Of a DNA stretch of 61,348 bases, positions 46,518 through 59,633 are shown in pieces. Source of the stretch: Patellaria atrata CBS 101060 (lineage: Eukaryota; Ascomycota; Dothideomycetes; Patellariales; Patellariaceae); assembly GCA_010093705.1 (NCBI GenBank), contig MU006111.1, positions 263,244-324,591 on the forward strand, given 5' to 3'. A model generated the notes under the pieces. That model ran no database searches. It saw only the letters and a list, made by a program, of their open reading frames with translations, and had not been told where the DNA came from. Every line of letters begins with the position of its first letter. The stretch's first letter is position 1. Position numbers and translations under genes: made by a program.

Positions 46518-49500
46518 TAGATTAAGTTCTATTATTATAATCTTAAAAAGATAATATAATATTTTAATCTAGTATTTAAAAATATTTAAACTAAAGACTA
46601 TAAATTTATTTAGCACCTAAAAGTATTAGAATTAATAATAATAAGAAAAATCTAGTACTTAAAAATATTAAAATTAAAGACTATAAGTTTATCTAGTATT
46701 TAAAAGTATTAAGATCGATAATAATAAGAGAAATCTAATATTTAAAAGTATTAAGATTAAAGATTATAAGTTTATTTAATATTTAAAAGTATTAAAATCG
46801 ATAATAAGTAAATTATTATAAGATAATTAAATTATTAAAAATAATAATACGGGAAAATATTATAAAAGATACTAGATTTATAAATTATTTTACTATAAAA
46901 TATAATATTAGATTAAAAGAGAAAAGTATTAAATATAATTAATACTTTTTAAAAATCGCGTTAGTTAGTATATTAATTATAAAGAAAATACTTAAGAAAA
47001 ACCTTTAAGATATATTATAATAATATAAAAATAAATATAAGCGATAGAAGTTAAAATATAAAATTATTTTAAATTAAGAATATATTAATAATATTAAAGA
47101 TATTAAATAAATATTATAAAATAACTTAAATAATTTTATAGAAAAATATTTATAAAATCTATTATAATTAGTAATTTATAAGAAGTAAATAAAAATATTA
47201 ACTAAAATAATTAGATAATACTATAAAAAGATAATATAAAAGATAACTATATATAAAGCTAATAAAAAGATTATAAAAAATCTTTAAAATAAAAATTAAA
47301 TCTTATATAATTAACTAATATAAATATAGATTAACTAAAATTAAATTAACTATACTATAATAGAAGATATAATAGGAAACACGAGAATCTTAAAAAATAA
47401 AAGCGATAAATTAAATAAGTTTTCTAATTTATTTATATTAATTAATAATAAGAATTTAACTTACTAAATATAAAAAAGCTAGTTAATAGATAAACTTAAA
47501 TATAATATTAATTAATATCTAATAAATAGAGATTAGATAGTATATATTAAGATAAAAATAGATAAATAGTTAATTAATTAAATATATCTATATTTAAAAT
47601 TAAAAACGAAAGATAATAAAACTATTATATTTAAGAATTTATTTAAGTTTATTTACTAAATTTATAAAAACCTTAATAAATGTCTTAAGACTAAAAATAA
47701 GCTAAAAAAATTAAATTAAAACTATTTAATAAATTTTATAAAATTCTAATTAAACTTTATTTATTTAATTATAAAGATTAAATTATCTAAAGATTAATAG
47801 AAAGAAAAGATTTATAAAAAGCTATATAATTCTTTATAATAGATTATAATATTAGATATAATAAATAATAATATTAGTTTTAAAGAGTTCTATTAATAAG
47901 TAACGCTTTAAATATAAAGTTTAAAGAAGTAGAGCTAAAAGTTAAAAAAGCGATAAAAGAAGTAATAGAAATATAAAATTATTAGAGTAACTTTAAATAT
48001 TATAATAATAAGTAAAACTATAATTTAATAATTAAATAAAGTTTTAAGTATAACTATTTCTTTATAATAATTAATAGACTAGAATATTATAATAATTTAA
48101 AAGTTTATAGAAAATTACTTTAACTATAATAAGCTAGAGTACCGATTAGTTAATTACTAAGTATAAAGAAAGATAATCGAGGTTAAATTAGTTTAAATAG
48201 AGTAAAATAAATTAGACTAGAAATTAGAATCGGAAAATAAGAAACTTTAAATAAAGACTTTACTTTAAAATTATTAATAAGAGTATTAAAAGCACTAATA
48301 AATAATTTAATTATAAAGAAACTTTTCACTATATTATATTAAATATTAAGAAATAGAATTATAATATAATTTAGAGTCTTAATTAATATAAAAGTTTAAA
48401 AGTATATTTTTTTAAATAGAAAGTAATTATTTATATTAAAATAATAACTAAATATTAAGTTAAAGAAGATATTATATATTAATATAAAGAGTTTTAATAG
48501 CTTAATAATAGAATTAATTAACGAGATAGTTAAAGCTAATCTCGTACTTATTAATAGATAATAGAAAACCCTTATTTTAATAATTAATATAGACTATACT
48601 AATATATTAATTAGAAGAGAATAATTCTTAAAAATAGATAGTTTATTAAATTATAAATATAATATAATCTTCTAGCTACTATAAGTTATAGCGATTAAGA
48701 ACTAGTAATAAGATATTATAATATTAAAGAGAGAATTATAGACTATAATAAATCTAGTCTATTAAGTCGATATAAAATAAAGAGATAAAGTATTCGATAA
48801 ATAAAAGATATAATATTTAAAGGCTAAAACTAGATAAAAGAAAAAGTCTATACTATTTAAATAGAAATAACCGAGATTATAAAGATAAGAACTAAATTTA
48901 AATATATAAAAAATAAAGATAAAGCTATTAAATATAATAGAAAAAGAGACTTTAAAGCTTTTAAAAAAATTGAAAATAAGTTAATATATTAATATATTTA
49001 GAATAAAGTTAAATATTTATATAGTTAATATTAAAGATTATCTATAAAATACTTAAAGATTAAATATAATTATTAGAGCTATAAGTTTATACGAGATTAA
49101 TTCTTTAATTTAAGATAAATTTAAAAAAGACGAAAATCTATTACTAAATAATAAGGAAAGACTTAAAATAATAATATTAAAAAAGCTATTTATAAAGTAT
49201 TATTATCTCTTTTATATATTCTTAAAATATATATTAGATTAACTATCTTCTTATTAAGAGAAAATTAACTATAATATTATATTAAAGTAAGATAATAATC
49301 TAGTAATAAGCTTATTATATAATATATTAATCGAGTATCTTTAATTAATAAAAGATTATCTAAAAAAGTATCTTTAAAAAGAGTTTATTAAGTTAAGCGA
49401 GATATTATATATATCTTTAATATTATTCGTTAAGAAGTCGAGTAATAGTTAAAGATTTTATATAAATTATCGAAAATTTAATAGTATTATTAAGAAAGAT

Positions 49501-52500
49501 AAGTATTTATTACTATTTATAAAAAAGATATTAGCCCGGCTATAATATATAAAGATATTCACGAAATTTAATATATAATAAATATTTTATTAAATATAAA
49601 TAATAGAGTTAACTAAAAATTTTACTATATTTTAAACCTAGTATAGTTTCTTTAAATATAAGATATTATTATTTAATTTATATAATAGCCCCGCCTCTTT
49701 TTAATAGTTTATTAATAAGACTCTCTTTAAATATTTAAATAACTTTTATATAATCTATATAGATAATATTTTAGTCTATTCTATATATTTAATAAAGTAT
49801 AGAATATACGTTATTAAAATATTAAAAGTATTAGCTAAAGCTAATCTATAAGTTAATATTAAGAAAAATAAGTTTTATATAATTAAAATAAGATTTCTTA
49901 AATTTATTATTAATATAGATAACTTAGTTATAAATTTAGAGAAAATAAAAATAGTCTAAAATTAATAATTATTAATAAATATTAAAAGTATATAATCTTT
50001 TATTAAATTTTATAACTTTTATTAAAAGTTCTTTAATAAGTTTAAATAAGTAATATAACTATTAATAAACTATATTAAGAAAGGAGTATCTTAATAGTTA
50101 TTTAAGTTAAAAGAATATAAAGTTTTTAAAAAAGTAAAATAATTAATATTATTAGATTAAGTAATAACGTATTATAATTCTTTACTAGAAATTAAGGTTA
50201 AATTAAACTATAATAATAAAGTAATAATTATAGCTATTTTATAGAAATATAATAATAAGTGAAAGTTTATCGCCTTCTAAATTAAAATACTTATAAAGTT
50301 TAAATTAAAATATAAGATTTATAATAAAGAGATACTTATTATTATAAAAATATTAACTAAATAGAAAAGTATATTAATAAAATTATAGTAAATACTTTTT
50401 ATTATTATTATTAACTATTAAGCTTTAGAGTATTTTATAATAAAATAGTTACTTAATATATAATAAATTTATTAAAGCGAGATTTTAGTCGATTTTCACT
50501 TCTAAATTAAATATTAATCTAAAGTAGAGAATATAATCGCTAATATTTTATCTCGAAAATAGAAAAATCTTAAGATAGCTAAAAAGAAAGATATCGCTAT
50601 ATAAATTTAAGTACTATTTTACCCGTAAATAGTAATAACTATAAGCTATCTCTTTACGAGATTTAATTAAACTTATATTTATACTTTTATTATATCTAAG
50701 AATATCTTAGTTAAGCTTTTAATATCTTCTATTATAATAATAAAATCGATAAAATATATATTTAAAAAGAAGAAGGATATAATTAAGTTAACTATATTAA
50801 ATTAAAGTTAAGTAAATATTATATCTAATTTACTTTAGTCCGGCCCGGGAAATTATAGAACTAGAAAAGAGGAAAGAAGAGAACCTAAAATTATTATAAA
50901 TTAGTTAGAATCTAGTATAAAGAAGAGCGATTTTAAATTATATAAATAATTAGCTCTAAAGTTTTAAAAAGCGTTAATAAAGCGATTATTATTAATTAAA
51001 CTTATTAATAAGATTATTTAAGAGAATAGAATATATAAATTATTAACCCCTTTTTAGAAGTAAGTTAAAATAAGAGAAAAGTATTAAAATATTTATAAAG
51101 GCTTATTACTATAATTTAACCGGTTAATAATATTAAATATTAATAACCTTTATATATATCTACTTTAAAATATTTATAATACCCTAATAATCGAGTATTT
51201 AAAAGTATAGAAAATAAAAGATCTAGTTAAAGATTAATACTATTAGCTAAGTCTAATAACTAATATAGAGAAATATATACGAAACTATTATATATATTAT
51301 CGGATATATATATTAAGAGATAAAGCTCTAGGCTTACTAAAATCTTTACTAATCGAGGATAGATATTAATAATATATAATATTCGATTTTAAGTTATTTC
51401 TAAAAAATAAATATAAATTTAAGATAATCTTTATTATTATTAATAGATTTAGAAAACGAATTATCTTTATATCTTATAAACGAGATATATCTGTTAAATT
51501 AATAGCTAAACTATATTATAAATATATATAAAGAATATATAATATATTTAAAATAATAATATTTAATTAAAGACTCTAATTTATCTTAATATTTATAAAT
51601 AAGTTATATAAACTAATAAGAGTTAAATAGAAGTTATCTATAGTATATTACTTCTAAATAAATAATAGTATAGAGATTATAAATTAATATATCGACTTAA
51701 GATTATATCTCTTTATAAATTACTATTAAGATAATTAATTAAAATTAATATTAATTATAGACTTCGTCTAGATAATATTAACCTATAAATTAATAGGTAT
51801 CTTACTATATAAATTAGAATTTAAATATAAACTATAAATATACTTTAATTAATATAAGCGTATTAACCTAGATAGTTATAAGACTATTAAAGATTATATA
51901 AATTAAAAAGAGATATAATAGTTTATTAAATAAACTTATAATATTATTAAATAGATTAAAGAGAACTTAGTTTAAATATAAATAATATAAACTAAAGTAA
52001 TTAATAAGTATTATTAAAAGCTAAACTTTAAGTTAAGCGACTATATTTTTATTACTTAGAAGGGCTAGACTTTAAATAAACTAAATATTAAACTAAACTA
52101 TTAAAACACCGAATTATATAAAATTATTAGTATAAAAAGATACTCTTATATAGTAGATTTACTATCTAATATAAAGATATTAAATATATTCTATATAGAT
52201 AAATTAAAAAAGGCTATTATAGATTTATTTCTAAGTTAATAGCTAAAATTATTCTTACTAATTAAAATTAATAGAGAACTAGAGTATAAAGTCGATAAAA
52301 TATTAGCTAGCTATATCGTATAGGGTTAACTATAATATAAAGTAAACTAGATAGATTATAACCTTAATAATATATAATATTTAATCTTAAATTTTATTAA
52401 AGTCCTATATAAGATAAAGAAGTTTTATAATAAAAGATTATTAAATATTAAATCTTTAATTCAATTAAATATATAGTTTAAAGTCTATTAAATTAATAAT

Positions 52501-52651
52501 TATAAACTAGAATTATATTTAAATAATAATAAAGTTAAGAAAAAAGATCTAACTTAAATTTAAAGATATTAAAAGTAAGTATAAATAAGATAAATATTAT
52601 TATAAAAATTTATAATTAGTTAGCGATTTCTACTTTTAAAGAGAGAAATAA
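46518..52651 (+). pseudogene. RIP-destroyed gag-pol of the third family 1 copy
   Basis: Gag knuckle relic about 48110-48155, reverse transcriptase box YIDN at about 49756-49767 followed by ILVYS, integrase about 50900-51800, chromodomain-like end about 52320-52420. More codons are stops than in the copies at 13527 and 24036. Confidence 0.78.
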
Positions 52652-52849
52652 TATAATAATATTATAGATTATTATTTCCTATTTTCCCTTATTAATAGTA
52701 ATCGCGTCGAGATTCTATCGCTATATATTTAATATTAATAAATTATATAATTATAACTTCTTTTTTTCTTAATTTAATCTCTTTATATTATAGTTAAATT
52801 ATATTAGTTATAATTAAATTCGATTCTTTATAACCGCTATATTATTATA
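52652..52849 (+). repeat. 3' LTR of family 1 element (198 bp)
   Basis: Preceded by a purine tract (AAAGAGAGAAATAA); ends CCGCTATATTATTATA. Keeps ATCGCGTCGAG, so it is less altered than the 5' LTR. Confidence 0.87.
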
Positions 52850-52854
52850 ATAAT

Positions 52855-53030
52855 ATAAATATTTTAAATAATTATAATTTACTTTTAATTATTTAATTAA
52901 ATAAGATTAAATCTTATATATCTTTTTATATTTATAATAACTTTTATTAATTTAATTATATTTATTTAGATAATATTAATTAATCTTAAATTATAATATA
53001 TTTAATTATTAAAAATAATATAAAATATTA
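52855..53030 (+). mobile_element. Unidentified repeat (copy 2), right part
   Basis: Continues the copy interrupted at 46318; its first bases match the complement of about 43440-43490 in copy 1. Together with 45200-46318 it gives about 1.3 kb. Confidence 0.55.
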
Positions 53031-53040
53031 TTAAATATTA

Positions 53041-54073
53041 TATTTTATTAAATATTATAGAATTTCTTAATATAAATAATTTATTATAAAAAATATTAAA
53101 TTAATTATTATTAAATAAAGAATTTATATTATTTATATTTATATTAAATTTAGAAATTTCTTTTAAATTCTTTTTATATATTTAAATATTATATTTAATT
53201 CTTTTATAATTTTTATAATACTTTTTAACTAGTTAAATTATTTTATAATTATTATTATTTTAAATCTTTATTAATTATTAAAATATTATAAATATTTTAA
53301 TAATTATTTTTATTAATATCTTATTATATTTTATTATATTATTATTTTAAATTCGCTTTTATTTATATATTTTTCTTTTAATTATTATTATTAATTACTT
53401 TTTAAATTTAATAATATAAATATTTATAAATATATTTTTATATATTATTAATTTAACTTTTTTTTATAAATTATATAAGTTTAAATTAAATTATAATAAA
53501 TAATTAATAATAAAATTTTATATAAACTTTAATTATAATTTAAATTTAAATATATTATTTAAAGTTTTTAATTATTATAATATTTATAATAATAGAAATA
53601 TTAATAGAATATATAAATATATTTTAAGATAATTTAGTATTATTTATATATTAATAAAAATAAAATTTAATATTTTAAAAATTTTATAATAATTCTTTTT
53701 TATAAATATATTAAAAAATATATCTTTAAAAATTAATAAAAAGCTCTTTTTATTAATATAAAAGATATATTAATATATTAAATTTTAAATATATTAAAAG
53801 TACTTATATTTTAATAATAAAAAATAGATTATATTAAATAATTAAAATATATATAATAAATAAAAAAGTATATAAAATATTAAAATTTTATTTTTTAAAT
53901 AATAATTCTTAAAATTCTAGTTAAAATAACTTTTATAATTATTAAAAATAAATAGTTAATATATCTTTATTATATATATTTTTATATATATATTAAAGTA
54001 TTTTAACTATTTAAGATTAAATATATTATTTATTTAATTATTTTTAAAGATTAAAATCTTTTAATTATATAAT
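53041..54073 (+). mobile_element. Unidentified repeat (copy 3, plus)
   Basis: Near-identical in layout to 45200-46240, in the same orientation and directly after copy 2. Ends at TTAATTATATAAT where an inverted family 3 LTR starts, so its right end is truncated. Confidence 0.62.
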
Positions 54074-54654
54074 TATTATAATAAAAGTTTATATTTATTT
54101 AAATAAAATTAGATAAATTTAGAAATATATTTAACTTTTTATTTAATATAATTAACTATAAAGATAAGTTTAGTAAAATAATAGAATATATATAATAAAG
54201 ATATTTTAAATTAATAATATAATTTATTAACTTTTTAACTTTAGATAATATTTATAATAAGATAAAATATACTATATAAAAATAATATAATAAATAAAGT
54301 TAAGTTTAAAACTATAATATTTAAATTTATAAATAAGATTAATAGTAAAAATAATTATTAAAAATCTAAATATATAAAGAAAAAACTATTTTTAAATATT
54401 TCTATTCTTTATAATTAATTTAATATATCTATATTTTTTTTTAAATATAATAACTATTTTAGATATAAATCTTTTTCTATATTCTTTATATTTATTATAT
54501 TTATAATCTAAATATTTTAAATATAATAAATATAAATTTTTTCTTATATTTTTTATATTTATTATATTTATAATCTTTTAATTATATAATCTTTAATTAC
54601 TAGTTTTATCTATAATTTTCTTAAATAGTATTTCTATAATTTATAATTATAATA
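54074..54654 (-). repeat. 3' LTR (variant, 581 bp) of the truncated family 3 element
   Basis: Starts TATTATAATAAAAG and ends TTATAATTATAATA on the plus strand. The repeat zone (about 54450-54590) carries two copies of a TTCTTATATTTATTATATTT-like unit not found in the other family 3 LTRs. Confidence 0.75.
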
Positions 54655-57600
54655 TTATTCTTTTTCTTTTTAATTTTTATTTTAAAAGTTTATTTCTTTC
54701 TTTTATTTAAATATAAAGTAGATATATTATCTATTTATTAAATTATATATATATTTTTTCTCTTTTTTCTAAAATACTTTAAATTAAATCTTATATAATT
54801 TATTATTAATATTTTATAACTTAAATTATATTTTTTAATTAATTAATATTTACTCTTTATTTTATTTATTATTATTAATTTTATATTTATTATTTTAATC
54901 TTTTTTCTAGTTTTTATTTTAAATATATAGCTTATAATTCTAAATAAAATCTCGTAATAATATAAAAGGATTAAAATAAATTAAATACTTTATAATTTAA
55001 ACTTTATTATAAATTTATTAAGGTCTAAATTTCTTATAATAATATATATATTTAAATATTAAAGGCTTTTATTTATAAAGAGTAATTAATATAATAGCTT
55101 TAATTTTTTAATTAAAAAAAGAGTAAAATAATCCACTATAAACTAGATTTTATTAAAAAACTTAAAACTTTAAAATAAATAATTAAAAAATAATAAATTT
55201 CTTTAATTATTTTTTCTTCTTTTACTATTATATTTTCTTTTAATTAGTTTAGTTTAGATTTTTCTATTCTTAAAAATCTAGAATTTTCTAATTTTAATAA
55301 TAAAACTATTTAAATTTCTAATTATAATTTATTAAATATTTAAGTAATTTTTATATATTATTTATATATTTATAATCTTTCTACTTTATTAAATATTTAT
55401 ATTAATTATTTATTTATTATAAATTTAAAATTTATTTTATTTTATAAATATTTTCTTTTTTAAGTTTTATAAATTATATTTAAAGTTTAATATTAATATA
55501 TATTAATTCTAAAAATAATATATAAAAAATTAAATATATTTTTATTCTTTATAATAATTTTAATTTATAATTAACTTTTTCTTTAATTTATTTAATTTTA
55601 AAGAATCTAATTTTCTTATAATTTAGTTTTTTATTAAGTTATTTTATTTTAAAATTTTTCTATAATAAATAAACTTTATTCTTTTTTTTAAAGATTAATT
55701 CTAATAATTTATATTAATTATTATACTTTATAACTTTTATTATTTAAAAAGTTATATTTTTTAATAATTAATTATATAATTCTTTAATTTACCTAACTTT
55801 TAATATTATTTTTTATAAAATACTTTAAACTATTCTTAACTCGCGATATACTTTTAACTTAAAACTATAATTTATATAAAAAAGTAAAATCTTTATAATA
55901 TTAAATTTTATATTATTATATATAAATTATATTATTAATAGTAGTTTTATTTAATTATTTTATTAATAATTTATATAATTATATAAATATTATTTTAAAA
56001 ATTAGTTTATTCTTTTAATTTAATTATTTATTTATAGATAAAAGCTTATAAATAATTTATAATTTATCTTTAAACTTTATATTAAAGTTTATAAAAATAT
56101 TAATTTAAATAGTTTATTTTTATTTAAAATAATTTCTTTTAATATTTAATAATTTATTAATATTATTTTTAATATTAATATTATTATTTATAATATTATT
56201 ATCTTTATCTTTATTAATATAAAGTAAATAAACTTTATTAATTATTTTATAATAATTAATATTATATTATATTTTATTTCTATCACTAAATTTTTAAATT
56301 TTAATAAATTTATAATAAAGTCTATTATTATTAAATTTTACATTTATCTTAATAGTTTAATATATTATATTTATCTATAAAATATATACTTTATACTTTT
56401 ATTTTATATATAATTATTATATTTTAATATAATTTATTTTATTATATTTCTTATTTTTAGAAAATAGTAATTTTTTAAAATTCTTTTTAAGATTTTATTA
56501 ATATTTTAATAACTATATATTAATACTTTATAAATTTTCTTAATAAAAGTTTTTTATAATATTATTAATATATATATAAGTTTATTATATAATTATATTT
56601 TTTTAACTATTTTTATTATTTTTAAATTATTATCTTTTTAAAATTTCTTTATTATATTATTCTTTTAATAAATATTATAAATTTATTATTCTTTTATAAA
56701 TTCGATTATTAGTATTATAGTTAATTTTAATTAATTATATTTAATCGCGTTATTTTCTTTCTTTAATATTATATTATATATTAGTTTTATTTTTTTTAAA
56801 TAATTAAATTTTCTATTTATAATATTAGTTAATTTATTTTTAACTTCTAATTTATAGAATATTTTAAAGTTAAAAAATATAAATATTTCTATTTATTTTA
56901 TTTATTTTCGATTTAACTTTTTTATTATAAGAAAGTTTATTAAATTTTAATAATTTAATTAAATTTTTATAATATATTTAAGTTCTTTAAAATATAATCT
57001 TTATTATTTAAATATATTAATAATTATTAATAACTCTTTATTATATATATTATAGTTTAACTTTATAATTATAAACTTTTATAAATAAAAGATTATTAAA
57101 TATAATTATTCTTTCTTATTTAATTAACTTATATATATATTTAATATATAATCTAATATATTAATTTTAAATATAATCTTTTTTTTTAAATTAAATATAA
57201 TTAAAATAAATATTATAATAAATTTTTTTTTAAATTTATTAAATATTTTTTATATCTTTTTTATTTAAATAAAGATATTCTCCTTTTTTATTAATTTTAA
57301 TAATAGTATTATTATCTTTAAATATTTTTAAATAAACTTTTTATAATAATTTATAAAGTTTAAAAATAATTATATATTTTTTATACTTTTTAAAATAGAT
57401 TATTTTACTATTATTTTTATCTTTTTTAAGTTTATTTATACTTCTTTTATAATAATAATAAAGCTTAAAAATTTATATTTATTTAAATATATTAAGAGCT
57501 TCTTTTTTTATAATTTTCTTAAAATCTTTTTAATATATTCTCTATATTTTTTAAATATATTATTTATATATATTAATATATTATTTAAATAAATTATTAT

Positions 57601-59494
57601 AAATATATCTAAATATTCTTTTAATATATAATTAATTATTATTTAAAATATTACTAAAATATTAATTAAATTAAAAAATATTATTATATATTTATATAAT
57701 TTAAATTTTATTTTTATAACTATTTTCTATTTCTTATCTTCTTTTATATAAATATAATATTATTCTTTATAAATATTAAATTTTATAAACTATTTTACTT
57801 TTTATAATTTATCTTAAATTTTTAAGATTAAAAGTAATAAATATTTATTTTTAATTATAATATTATTTAATTATTTATAATTAATATATAATTTTAGCTT
57901 ATTATTCTTTTTTAATATAAATAGAATTAATAAAATTATTAAATTTTTATTAAATTATATATATCTTTTTATTAAATTAATATAAATATATTTTTTAAAT
58001 ATTTTATATTATTTTTTTAATAATAGATAAATAAAATTAAATTATAATTTTATACTTTTTTTTAATACTATTTTATAATTCTATATTTAATAATCTAAAA
58101 ATATAGTTATTATATCTTTTTTAAGTAAATTTTTAAACTTATTATATTTTTTAAATATTTTAAATTCTTTAAAAATCTTTTTAATATTTATTTTTCTAAA
58201 TTATATTATTTTTATACTTTTAAATTTATTTTTATAAATCTTTATTTTATTATAATATAAAATATATTCTATAAATATAATAATATTTATTTATTTAATA
58301 TATTTTATTTATTTAACTTTATTCTTTTTTAAAATATTTTAATTAATTTAAATATTTTTTATCTTTTAATTAATATTTAAATTTATTATTTATAAATAAT
58401 TTATTTTTAAAATTATATTTATATTTTCTAGATTAATTATAAAAATATATTAAATAATTATTTTCTCTTATATATTAATTTTTATTAATATAATTTTAAA
58501 GTTAATTAAATTTTATCTATATTTTATTTCTTTATTATTTTCTAATTATAATAAAACTAAATTTTTAAATTTTATATAAAATATATTTTTCTTTTTTATT
58601 TATCGAGATAAAATAAATAAATTAGTAATATTATTATTAATTAATATTATTATATTTTTATTATATATAATAATATTTATTTAAAATATTTTATTATTAT
58701 TTTATAAGATTTTAAGAAATTTAAAAATTATACTTTTTAATTATTTCTATTTTAAATAATTTAATAGTTTTTTATATAATTATAAACTAGATAATCGAGT
58801 TTTAAATATTTAATTTAATATAATTTATTATATTTATTATAATATAACTTTTTATAATATTCTTTATATTTAAACTCTTAATATTTTTATTTAATAATTA
58901 TATTATAATTTAAGTTATTTTTAATTTCTATTTTTTATCTTTATATTATATAATAATTATATTATATATCTTTTATTATATATTATTTAAAGTTTTATAT
59001 ATTATATTTAATAATATATTTAAATATTTTATTATTATTTTAAAATATTTTAATTTTTTATAAAAATACTTTTTTTTTATAAAACTTTTCTTTTAAATCT
59101 TTATAATATTAATAATCTATATTATATTTATAGTTTTTCTATATTATTATTATATATTTTATATTAATTAATATTTAATAATATTATTTATATTTAAATT
59201 TATTTATATAATTAAAATTATTATATTTTCTATAATTATTTATTAATAATTTAAATCTTTAATTTTTTTTAAATTTTCTTATTTTATCTTTATAAATTTT
59301 ATATTCTTTTATCTAATATTTATCTTTAAGTAAATATATATATATAAGATTTTAAATTTTAAATTTTATTATAACTTTTTATTATTTATAATATAAGTAA
59401 TTATTCTCTTTATATTATATTTTTTAAAATATTAAATAATCTTTTATTTTTAATATATAATTTAATTATTATTCTTTATTAATTATATTAATAT
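54074..59494 (-). mobile_element. Truncated family 3 element, minus strand
   Basis: Its 3' LTR is 54074-54654 (581 bp). The interior (54655-59494) matches 32825-37662 of the full copy in reverse, including the YxDD strand region near 57600 and the chromodomain near 55350. Leader, 5' LTR and most of gag are missing at 59494, where a family 2 LTR fragment begins. Highly AT-rich. Confidence 0.8.
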
Positions 59495-59633
59495 TAAAAT
59501 TTAATAAAATAAAATTATTATATATAAATATTTAATTTATAATATTATTATTTTTTAATTTAATCTTTATATTTAATAATTAATAATAAAGATAGTTAAA
59601 ATATAATTATTATAATTATATTATATTATTATA
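59495..59633 (+). mobile_element. Family 2 LTR, last 139 bp
   Basis: Matches 9704-9842 of the family 2 5' LTR with equal length. The first 133 bp are missing. It is followed directly by family 2 internal sequence. Confidence 0.78.

Larger units (their letters stand above)
46319..52849 (+). mobile_element. Family 1 Ty3/Gypsy chromovirus, full length, heavily mutated
   Basis: 6,531 bp, the same length as the copy at 13527-20057. LTRs 46319-46517 (199 bp, one extra base) and 52652-52849 (198 bp); ATAAT at 46314-46318 and 52850-52854. Compared with the copy at 24036 it has lost far more CpG and CpT, so it is older or was mutated in more cycles. Confidence 0.9.
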
